Source of the DNA: CAYVBE01 sp964572825
Lineage (GTDB): Bacteria > Planctomycetota > Brocadiia > SM23-32
DNA: 20,934 bases
NCBI GenBank assembly: GCA_964572825.1
Contig: CAZNGS010000074.1
Location: forward strand, 1-20,934
Reading direction: 5' to 3'
Below the pieces are notes generated by a model. The model saw nothing but the letters and a program-made list of their open reading frames with translations, did no database searches and was not told where the DNA came from. The position numbers were made by a program, and so were the translations under genes. Below are positions 1-7,143 of the stretch, piece by piece. Each line of letters starts with the position of its first letter. Position 1 is the stretch's first letter.

Positions 1-1
1 G

Positions 2-1210
2 ACCCAGGAAGAGTACTATCTCAAGTTCAAGGAAGCCGTCCGCGAGACCGGCTACGGTGGCCTGCTGGTCGGCTCCTGCTGGCAGGCGTCCGACTGGATA
101 GGGCACCTTTACAACATCTGCCTCGACGCGCAGGTGGGCATGATTGACCGGCACAACTACGGCCGGGACCACATCGACAAGCCCGCCGTCGGGCTGCTGA
201 GCGCCGGTTTCCAGCAGGTGACCGGCCGCCCGTTCAACTTCTCCGAGTGGGGTGGCAGCTCCCGCGTGGGCTACAACATCACGACGCCGATCATGGCGGT
301 CTACGGCATGGGCCTGCAGGGCTGGGACGGCTCCCAGCAGTTCGCCTGGGACCACGACGGCGTGCTGCCACACGATTCCACCAACATCAACAACTCCACC
401 AACCCCTTCGACAACTTGGCCCAGTACATCACGCTGGGGCGGATGTTGCACCGGGGCGACGTGCGCCAGGGCGAGGTGGCCGGGCTGCGGCGGGTCAGCC
501 TGCCCGCGCTGAAGCAAACCGGCGACGTCGGCTTCTACGAGCAGTTCAGCCTGCTGGGCAACGCCAACCACAAAAGCTTTGAGGCCGCCGTGCCCCAGGA
601 GTCACTCGCCGTGGGGCGGGTGCTTCTGGACTTCGTCGACGGCCCGGTCCAGCAGCCGGTCGTGGACAGGAGTTCCGATTACATTGACCGCCGCAACGGC
701 GTGGTGCGCTCAAACACCGGCCAACTGGTCTGGGACACCTCCGGCCGGGGCTGGTTCAGCGTAGATACACCGGGCACGCAGGCCGTGGTCGGCAACAGCG
801 GCGGAGAGGTCCACAATCTGGAAGACGTGACCATGGCCCCGCAGGGGACTTACGCCAGCGTATACGTCACTGCCCTGGAGAGAGAAGCCACCCTGGCGAC
901 CGGCAGCCGCCTGCTGGTGACCGCCCTCGGCCGGGCCGTCCCCGAGGGCCTGCGTTTCGACGAGTTCGCCTACACACCCATGGAAATGCCGGAGGACTGG
1001 CAGTCCGCACCCCTGGTGCTCGAACCGGTCCGGGCCCGCATTGCCATCCGGCGGACGGGCAAGGTCACCGTCACGCCCCTCGACCAGAACGGCAGGAGAA
1101 CCCCGGACCTTGAGCCGCTGCCGGTTCGCCGCCGTGGAGGGGCCATCGAGTTCGATATCGACACCGCCGACACCCGCAGCGTGTATTTCCTGGTCGAGTT
1201 CGACGGTTGA
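2..1210 (+). CDS. Clan GH-A-like glycoside hydrolase, C-terminal part (paralog 1 of 3)
   Basis: The gene enters the window already in frame, so its N-terminus, first barrel strands and acid/base residue are missing. The visible part begins in the late TIM-barrel region, with GSCWQAS, GHLYN and MIDRHNY. It carries the probable nucleophile in FNFSEWGG (Glu codon at 245-247). Behind the barrel comes a beta-rich C-terminal region with the patterns VPQESL, WDTSGRGWFSVDTPGTQAVVG and LLVTALGR. The same motifs in the same order occur in the full-length proteins at 11052-13901 and 17906-20698, and it is closer to the latter (FNFSEWGG, GLQGWD, LEPVRA shared). By analogy it should be a secreted retaining glycosidase. 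The exact GH family and substrate are not clear. A ThuA-like gene follows after 31 bp, so co-transcription is likely. Confidence 0.85.
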   Translation, partial: TQEEYYLKFKEAVRETGYGGLLVGSCWQASDWIGHLYNICLDAQVGMIDRHNYGRDHIDKPAVGLLSAGFQQVTGRPFNFSEWGGSSRVGYNITTPIMAVYGMGLQGWDGSQQFAWDHDGVLPHDSTNINNSTNPFDNLAQYITLGRMLHRGDVRQGEVAGLRRVSLPALKQTGDVGFYEQFSLLGNANHKSFEAAVPQESLAVGRVLLDFVDGPVQQPVVDRSSDYIDRRNGVVRSNTGQLVWDTSGRGWFSVDTPGTQAVVGNSGGEVHNLEDVTMAPQGTYASVYVTALEREATLATGSRLLVTALGRAVPEGLRFDEFAYTPMEMPEDWQSAPLVLEPVRARIAIRRTGKVTVTPLDQNGRRTPDLEPLPVRRRGGAIEFDIDTADTRSVYFLVEFDG

Positions 1211-1241
1211 ACGAGCAACAAGCAGAGGAGACTCTAAACTC

Positions 1242-2198
1242 ATGCGACGCGCGTTGATTTTCACAGCGCTGCTGTGCCTGACGTCGGTTGGGCTGCTCTG
1301 CGCAGCCCAGCCGGCGGGAGAATTACCCGAATGGGCGGCAAAAACGATCCCCCGCGCCGAGGACTATGAACGGGAGCGGGCGGACGCCGATTACGCGGAA
1401 AAGGTGCGCCCCAACCTGCCCGAAGAGCCACTGGCGGAGCCCGCCGAGCCCCGGCGGCTGCTGGTGTTCTACAATGTGCGCAACTACCGCCACACCTCCG
1501 AGGTGCTGCTGCGCAAGGCCCTGCCGGAGATAGGCCGCAAGACGGGGGCTTACACCGCCGTGGTCACCGACAAAGTGGCCGTGTTCACCCCCGAGCGCCT
1601 GGCGGAGTTCGACGCCATATTCCTCAACCAGGTCAACAACGTCAACCAGCTCGGCGTCCCCGACGAGGACGGCTGCCGCGCGGCGGTGGAGTTCGTCCGC
1701 AAGGGCGGTGGACTGGCCGCCAACCATGCATCCATCGTGGCCTTCGCCCGGGTGCCCGAATGGCCGGAACTTATCGGCGGACGCTTCGGCAACCATCCCT
1801 TCGGAGGCAAAACCGTCACCCTGCGGAACGAAGTCCCCGGCAGCCCCTTCACGACCGCTTTCGGGGACGAACCTTTCGAGTACCTGGACGAAATCTTCAT
1901 CATACGCGACCCGTATTCCCGCAAAAGGCAACGCGTGCTGCTCAGCGTCGATTGGGAGGCATCGCCCGAAGCACGGGCTGTCCAGGCCCGCTTTCGCCAA
2001 GAGGGGAAGAAGGGATTCCGCGAGGACAACGACTACGCCGTCAGTTGGATCAAGACCTACGGGAAGGGGCGCGTCTTCTACACCAGCCTCGGCCATGAGC
2101 ACGCGACCATCGCCGACCCCCGCTACCTGACGCACCTGCTGGCGGGCATCCAGTACGCCCTGGGCGACCTGCCCGCACCAGGCCCCGAGGCCAAGTAA
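1242..2198 (+). CDS. Secreted ThuA-domain protein
   Basis: The start is ATG 1242, chosen because GCAGAGGAG lies about 11 bases upstream and the protein then begins with a good Sec signal peptide (hydrophobic residues 5-21, cut near CAAQPAG). The mature protein of about 297 residues has the layout of the ThuA family, a class I glutamine-amidotransferase-like fold. It opens with a strand and His-containing loop RRLLVFYNVRNYRHTS (about 70-85), has a glycine-rich turn GGGLAANHA (about 154-162), and ends with SWIKTYGKGRVFYTSLGHEH (from 268), the most typical ThuA signature. ThuA proteins are named for trehalose use in rhizobia. In polysaccharide-degrading bacteria they are common beside sulfatases and glycosidases, and their reaction there is mostly unknown. 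Its export and position suggest a role in sugar processing outside the cytoplasm. Confidence 0.85.
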   Translation: MRRALIFTALLCLTSVGLLCAAQPAGELPEWAAKTIPRAEDYERERADADYAEKVRPNLPEEPLAEPAEPRRLLVFYNVRNYRHTSEVLLRKALPEIGRKTGAYTAVVTDKVAVFTPERLAEFDAIFLNQVNNVNQLGVPDEDGCRAAVEFVRKGGGLAANHASIVAFARVPEWPELIGGRFGNHPFGGKTVTLRNEVPGSPFTTAFGDEPFEYLDEIFIIRDPYSRKRQRVLLSVDWEASPEARAVQARFRQEGKKGFREDNDYAVSWIKTYGKGRVFYTSLGHEHATIADPRYLTHLLAGIQYALGDLPAPGPEAK

Positions 2199-2201
2199 CG
2201 C

Positions 2202-2220
2202 CGTGCTCCGGGGCACGTTT
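2202..2220 (+). terminator. Weak hairpin with short T run after the ThuA-like gene
   Basis: CGTGC (2202-2206) and GCACG (2213-2217) can form a five-pair stem around a six-base loop, followed by only three T residues. It sits four bases after the ThuA stop codon. The T run is too short for a confident intrinsic terminator; it could attenuate transcription or be chance in GC-rich DNA. Confidence 0.3.
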
Positions 2221-2263
2221 CCGCCGGGCCATGCATCCGGCAACGCCATCGGTTACTTTTCCT

Positions 2264-2269
2264 GGGGAG
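2264..2269 (+). promoter_or_regulatory. Ribosome binding site deciding the GH43 start
   Basis: GGGGAG lies nine bases before ATG 2279. The upstream in-frame ATG at 2231 has no comparable purine-rich site, so this site favours the start at 2279. Confidence 0.55.
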
Positions 2270-2278
2270 TTCGCGAAG

Positions 2279-3820
2279 ATGACAGCCACCGGCCGCGGCG
2301 CCAACCGCGGTGAAGCCGCCCGCCATGAAACAGAAATGCAGGCCATCCGCCCCCTGTTGCTCGGCGAGTGGGCGGACATCTGCGTCAAACGTGACGGTGA
2401 GGATTACTACCTTACGCAGTCCAGCGGAGAGTTCAAACCGGCGATGCTGATGTGGCACTCGCGTGACCTGATCCGCTGGGAGCCGCTCAGCTACGCCGTC
2501 CCGGAATTCGATGGCCAGGTCTGGACGACCGACCTGGTGAAAGACGAAGGCCGGTGGCGGGGCCATTTTCTGTCCGACTGGAAATGCAACCACGTTGTCG
2601 AGGCCGAGACCCCGGCCGGCCCCTGGAGCCGGCCGCGCGACTGGGACGTCCACGCCGATACGATCATCGCCCACGGGCCGAATGGCGAGCGCTATGCCTA
2701 CCACAACGGTAAGACGGCCAGCAAACTCGGCCCCGGCCTGACGGTGGAGCAGGGACCGGTCAAGGTCTACGAAGGCCAGCCGATTCCGGAGGATTACCCT
2801 GTCGAGTGCTTCTGCCTGGAGGCTCCCAAGATGCTCTACCGCGAGGGGTGGTGGCACTTCATGAACGCCCAGGGAGGAACGTTCGGCCCCTCCACGAGCC
2901 ATATGATTGTCAGCGCCCGCTCCCGAGACCCCTTTGGACCTTTCGAGAACAGCCCCTACAATCCCATCGCCCACACGGTGTCGCCCGAGGACCCCTGGTG
3001 GAGCATCGGGCACGGCGAACTGGTGGACACACCCGACGGTCACTGGTTCTGTATCTTCCACGGCTATCCGCAGCACAACCGCTGGATTGGCCGGTCCACC
3101 TTGATCGCGCCGGTGGAGTGGACCACCGACGGCTGGTACCGCTTCGCAACCGAGTGGCCGGCTGCCTACGACAGGCCCTTCCAAATAGACTTGCCGCTGT
3201 CGGACGACTTCACGGCCAACGCCCTGGGGTTGCAATGGCAGAGCTTCGGGCCTTTTGACCCCACGCGCTACCGCGTGGGCGACGGCGAACTGAGGGTGAA
3301 AGCCCCGAAGGAGCCCTTTCTGTCCCGGCGCGGCCACGCGGTCCGCCGGGTCGGTGACCCCTCTGTGGTCAACCCCGGAACCTCCTCGCCGCTCACGATT
3401 CAGCCACGCGATCTGGCCTATGAGGTGACCGTGGAAGTCGAAGCCCGCGGCGGGGCCCGCGCCGGACTGGGGCTGTTCACCCGCGAGAACGAATACATCG
3501 GGGAGTTCGTGGACGCTGAAGGTTCGATCGAGCGGGAGCAGATGCATTACCGCAAATACGTTTACTCCGGACGCCCGCAGCCCTCAGACTCCCCGCGCGT
3601 TCGCCTGCGCATCGTCCAGAACCAGGGCGACGCGGGGTTCTTCTATTACCGGGACGGGGCGTGGCGCCGGATAACCCCGGGCGTGATTGCTACCATGAAC
3701 CAGCCGCAACCCTACCCCGTCCGCCCCGCGCTGTTCGTCGTCGGCGAAGACGGCGAGGGCGTGTTCCGCAACTTCACCTATCGGCCCCTCCCCACCAACT
3801 GGCCGGGAGAAATCCAATGA
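2279..3820 (+). CDS. GH43-like five-bladed propeller glycosidase with C-terminal beta-sandwich
   Basis: The protein is 513 residues from ATG 2279. An ATG at 2231 would add 16 residues but lacks a ribosome binding site. Residues about 20-300 look like a GH43 propeller. The expected acidic residues are Asp33 (GEWADICV, general base), Asp127 (HADTIIA, pKa modulator) and Glu181 (CLEAPKM, general acid). GHGELVDTPDGHWF and a following FHGYP are also typical of the family. From about residue 305 (LSDDFTANALGLQWQSF) a concanavalin-like beta-sandwich follows, as in many GH43 xylosidase/arabinosidase-type enzymes. GH43 members usually remove arabinose, xylose or galactose residues. No signal peptide is visible, unlike most neighbours, so it may act in the cytoplasm on imported oligosaccharides. 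Its stop overlaps the next start (ATGA at 3817-3820), which implies translational coupling. Confidence 0.85.
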   Translation: MTATGRGANRGEAARHETEMQAIRPLLLGEWADICVKRDGEDYYLTQSSGEFKPAMLMWHSRDLIRWEPLSYAVPEFDGQVWTTDLVKDEGRWRGHFLSDWKCNHVVEAETPAGPWSRPRDWDVHADTIIAHGPNGERYAYHNGKTASKLGPGLTVEQGPVKVYEGQPIPEDYPVECFCLEAPKMLYREGWWHFMNAQGGTFGPSTSHMIVSARSRDPFGPFENSPYNPIAHTVSPEDPWWSIGHGELVDTPDGHWFCIFHGYPQHNRWIGRSTLIAPVEWTTDGWYRFATEWPAAYDRPFQIDLPLSDDFTANALGLQWQSFGPFDPTRYRVGDGELRVKAPKEPFLSRRGHAVRRVGDPSVVNPGTSSPLTIQPRDLAYEVTVEVEARGGARAGLGLFTRENEYIGEFVDAEGSIEREQMHYRKYVYSGRPQPSDSPRVRLRIVQNQGDAGFFYYRDGAWRRITPGVIATMNQPQPYPVRPALFVVGEDGEGVFRNFTYRPLPTNWPGEIQ

Positions 3821-5771
3821 GCGCCCTGCCACGTAACCGCGTTGGAACATACGCCGGCACGGGACGATACAAAGCCCTGACCCGGGCCGGATGCGGGTAC
3901 GCGTTTGCCCCCCTTCTGCTGGCGGTCTTCCTCTTCGGCGCACATGCACAGGCCCCGGCAGACCGCCCCGCCTTCGCGGAGAGAATCATCCAACAGGCGG
4001 ATGTGACGGGTGGCCTGCTCGTCCACCTGGGCGGCGATCCCGCCCTGACCGCTGCCCTGCGCCTTGACGAACGCTTCGTCGTCCAGGGCCTGGAAACAGA
4101 CCCGCAGAGGGTGTGCAGGGCGCGGGAAATCATCCAGGCCGTCGGGGCATACGGGCCGGTCAGCGTCCGCCATCTGACCGGGAACCGCCTGCCTTATCTC
4201 GACCGGCTGGTCAACCTGCTGGTGGTCAGCGATGAGCTGGGCGTCGCCCGCGAAGAAATGGAGCGCGTTCTGGCGCCGGGGGGCGCCCTGGTGCGCGCCA
4301 ACCGGGGACCGAACGGGTCAGATGAGGTCTGGGTGAAGCCCTGGCCCGACAGCCTGGACCAGTGGCCCCATCACCTGCATTCTCCGAATAACAATGCGGT
4401 ATCGAGGGATACCGAGGTCGCGCTGCCAAAGGGCGCCCAGTGGCTGGCCGGGCCGCTCTGGTCGCGTTTCGGCCAGATGGCCAACAGTGTGGACGCCATG
4501 GTCGTCGCCGGCGGCCGGGTGTTTCACACCGACGACCTGGCACCGCGGGCATCCCTGTTCTTCCCGCCGGAGCAGTACCTGATTGCCCGCAACGCCTTCA
4601 ACGGCAAGGAACTGTGGCGGCGACCGCTCGGCGAATGGCGAACCGACACCATCTACAAGAAAAGCTTTCCGACAGTTCTGCATCGAAGGCTGGCGGCCGT
4701 GGGCGACGAGGTCTACGTGACGCTCGGGCTCAACGAGCCCGTCAGTGTGCTGGACGCGACCACCGGCAGGACGCTGCGCGCGCTGGCCGGCACTGAAAAG
4801 GCGGAGGAAATCCTGACCGTTGGAGACCTGCTGTTCTTCACGCGCAACACGGACCCCGTGGAACTGTCGAAGGAATTCTACACCCTGCACGAACCTCGGA
4901 CACGCCACATTGTAGCCCTCGACCGTCGGACCGGTACCGTGCGGTGGCAACGAGAAGGCTCCGTGACCCAGATGACGCTGACCATCGAGGAGGGCCGCGT
5001 GTTCTATCACGATGGCCGGAATATCCGCGCCCTCGACGGGGAAAGCGGCCAACAGTTGTGGACTTCGGATACCGCTATTCCCCTTCCGGAGAAGATTCCC
5101 GCATGGTATGGCGCGACCCTGGTCGCCGTTGGAAACCGGGTTCTATTCACGGCCGGCCCGGAGGATCTGGGCAGTCTTTGGGAAACCACCGGCATCAATC
5201 CACTTTACGCCTTCGATGCGGCGACCGGCGAACAGGTCTGGACCGTAGAACACCCCGCCACCGCTTACAAGTCGCCCAAAGACGTCTTCGTCATCGGCGG
5301 AAACGTCATGTTCACCCACAACAGCGTGGGAATGGTCTGGAAGAACCGTCCCGAAGCCGGCCCGCCGACCACCTGGGAAACCTTTGTGCACGACTTGAAG
5401 AGTGGTGAACTGGTCAAGGTCATCCCGCCGGACGTCCCGTTCGCCCGCCAGCACCATCGCTGCTATCGCGGCAAAGCGACCGAGCGCTTTCTGCTGAGCT
5501 CGGTGCGCGGTATTGATTTGCTGGATATATCCAACGGCGAATGGTCCATGAACAACTGGGTGCGGTCCGGCTGTAACATCGGGTTCACCCCCGCCTGCGG
5601 CCTGCTGTATTTCACGCCACATGCCTGTCAGTGTTATCAACAGATGCTGATCAAGGGCTTCTGGGCGCTGCGCGGGGAGAGCGCCCTCCCAACCGATGTC
5701 CCGTCTCCGACCAACCGCCTCGTTCGGGGCGACCGATCCTTCAAGCCGGACGACGATCCGCCGTCGGCCGC
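3817..5771 (+). CDS. Methyltransferase-like/PQQ-propeller fusion, N-terminal part up to the assembly gap
   Basis: The start is ATG 3817, which overlaps the upstream TGA and follows GGGAGA. Residues about 20-45 form a signal peptide or membrane anchor (AFAPLLLAVFLFGAHAQA). Residues about 60-150 resemble a class I SAM methyltransferase: GGLLVHLGGDPALTAAL, then the acidic GLETDPQRVCRAREI, then ERVLAPGGALV. The glycine loop is poor (LGGDP at 71-75). The motif WPHHLHSPNNNAVSRD then leads into a beta-propeller with PQQ/BamB-type repeats such as ALDRRTGTVRWQREG and AFDAATGEQVWTVE. Such fusions are frequent in planctomycetes; their function is unknown to me. The reading frame stays open to the N run and the protein continues beyond it at 5927, but in another frame, so this is one gene damaged by assembly rather than a true pseudogene. 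Confidence 0.8.
5717..5771 (+). repeat. 55-bp direct duplicate, left copy
   Basis: These 55 bases, beginning GCCTCGTTCGGGG and ending CGTCGGCCGC, are identical to 5872-5926 on the other side of the N run. The exact match right up to both gap edges points to overlapping contig ends that were not merged, more than to a biological repeat. Confidence 0.95.
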
Positions 5772-5871
5772 NNNNNNNNNNNNNNNNNNNNNNNNNNNNN
5801 NNNNNNNNNNNNNNNNNNNNNNNNNNNNNNNNNNNNNNNNNNNNNNNNNNNNNNNNNNNNNNNNNNNNNNN
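5772..5871. other. Assembly gap of 100 N
   Basis: Exactly 100 N residues separate the two identical 55-base sequences. The round number suggests a placeholder of unknown size. The gap lies inside the propeller gene, between the RLVRGD segment and the VFVALRD blade. Confidence 0.98.
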
Positions 5872-5926
5872 GCCTCGTTCGGGGCGACCGATCCTTCAAG
5901 CCGGACGACGATCCGCCGTCGGCCGC
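5872..5926 (+). repeat. 55-bp direct duplicate, right copy
   Basis: This is identical to 5717-5771. In the downstream propeller frame it reads PRSGRPILQAGRRSAVGR, which does not resemble a propeller blade. In the upstream frame the left copy reads RLVRGDRSFKPDDD, which is the more plausible coding context. Confidence 0.95.
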
Positions 5927-7120
5927 GTCTTCGTGGCGCTCAGGGATCAGCACACCATACAGGCGCTGGACTCCGGGAGCGGGAAGAAACTCTGGCGTTT
6001 TACCGCCGAAGGCCCCATTGATTCGCCGCCTACGCTGGACCGCGGCCGCGTCCTGTTCGGTTCGCGTGATGGCCGGCTGTACGCGTTGCGCGCCGATACC
6101 GGCGCATTGCTGTGGAAATACCGGGCCGCGCCCACCGCCACACAGATGATGGACCACGGCGGGCTGGAATCGGTCTGGCCGCTCCACGGATCGGTTCTGG
6201 TGATCAACGACACGGTTTACGCCGTAGCGGGGAGGTCCCGTCACCTGGACGGCGGCTTGCGGATGGTTGTCCTGGACGCCGAAACCGGCGAGCCAATCGC
6301 GGAGCACGTCCTGGAACGTTTCCACCCGGACACGAACGAGATGTTCAACGACTGGGACACTGTCGGCCTGCCCGACATACTCAGCAGCGACGGCCGTAAC
6401 GTGTACATGCGGTCCCTCGTGTTGGACCTCCAGGGCCGCCCACGGCAGCCGAAAGCCCCCCGAAGCCGCCTGCCGCTCAGGAACCTCACCAGGGTGCCCT
6501 CGCCGGAAGAGTTGAATCTGCACATCGTCCCGGGCAACGGTTTTTTGGACGGCTCCTGCTTTTCACGCCTCCTGTGGAACTACGGCGACACCCACCGGCG
6601 GGCCGGGCGATGGCAGGACGTACCCTCCGGACAGATGCTGGTGGTGGACGGTGAATCGGTCTACGGGTACGGACCCAAACAGGGATATGGGAGTCCCCTG
6701 CACTCGAGGAACTATCGCCTGTTCCGCTCCCCTCACCTGCCGGAAACAGAGGGCCAGGGGGGGCAACGCCAGTTCAAGAGCGACTGGGAAATAGATGCTC
6801 CCCTTTACACCCGTGCGCTGGTAAAGACGGAGGACGTCCTCGTCGCGGCGGGGCCTCTTAACCCTCTGGATGAGGGCAAGCCGCGTGTCGTGTATTCTCA
6901 AGCCAAGCAGGAAAAACGCGAAGAGGCCCTCGTGGCGCTCGAACACTGGCACGGGAAGCACGGAGCGAAACTGCTTTTGCTGGACCCCGAAACCGGCAGC
7001 CTCTTCAGGGAGTTGCATATCGACAGCTTGCCCGTTTGGGACGGTCTGGCCGCGGCGGACGGTGCGCTGTACCTGGCCTGCGAAGACGGAAGCCTGATCT
7101 GCTACGGAGAGCCGCAATGA
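5927..7120 (+). CDS. Methyltransferase-like/PQQ-propeller fusion, C-terminal part after the gap
   Basis: This is the continuation of the gene starting at 3817. From VFVALRDQHTIQALD onward it holds several PQQ/BamB-type blades: ALDSGSGKKLWRF, FGSRDGRLYALRADTGALLW, the conserved LESVWPLHGSVLV, and VLDAETGEPI. It ends with LACEDGSLICYGEPQ and stop TGA 7118-7120. The frame is offset from the upstream part, both as deposited and if the two 55-base copies are collapsed into one, so sequence is missing or wrong at the junction. The mature protein would be about 1,060 residues or more and extracytoplasmic. A role in binding or sensing ligands, or as an enzyme scaffold, is possible; no redox cofactor site can be shown. 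The next gene starts 23 bp downstream, after GGGAGGAGC. Confidence 0.8.
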   Translation, partial: VFVALRDQHTIQALDSGSGKKLWRFTAEGPIDSPPTLDRGRVLFGSRDGRLYALRADTGALLWKYRAAPTATQMMDHGGLESVWPLHGSVLVINDTVYAVAGRSRHLDGGLRMVVLDAETGEPIAEHVLERFHPDTNEMFNDWDTVGLPDILSSDGRNVYMRSLVLDLQGRPRQPKAPRSRLPLRNLTRVPSPEELNLHIVPGNGFLDGSCFSRLLWNYGDTHRRAGRWQDVPSGQMLVVDGESVYGYGPKQGYGSPLHSRNYRLFRSPHLPETEGQGGQRQFKSDWEIDAPLYTRALVKTEDVLVAAGPLNPLDEGKPRVVYSQAKQEKREEALVALEHWHGKHGAKLLLLDPETGSLFRELHIDSLPVWDGLAAADGALYLACEDGSLICYGEPQ

Positions 7121-7143
7121 GGAATTCATAGGGAGGAGCAAGA

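Noticed and set aside
400..425. CCTTCGACAACTTGG, similar to the dispersed repeat at 8742
   Set aside because: It encodes NPFDNLAQY, which aligns without insertion to DFIQIGQY in paralog 3, so it is ordinary coding sequence and the likeness is chance.
5717..5926. CRISPR or biological tandem repeat made of the two 55-bp copies
   Set aside because: There are only two copies, they end exactly at the N run, and they lie inside a gene; an assembly overlap explains them better.
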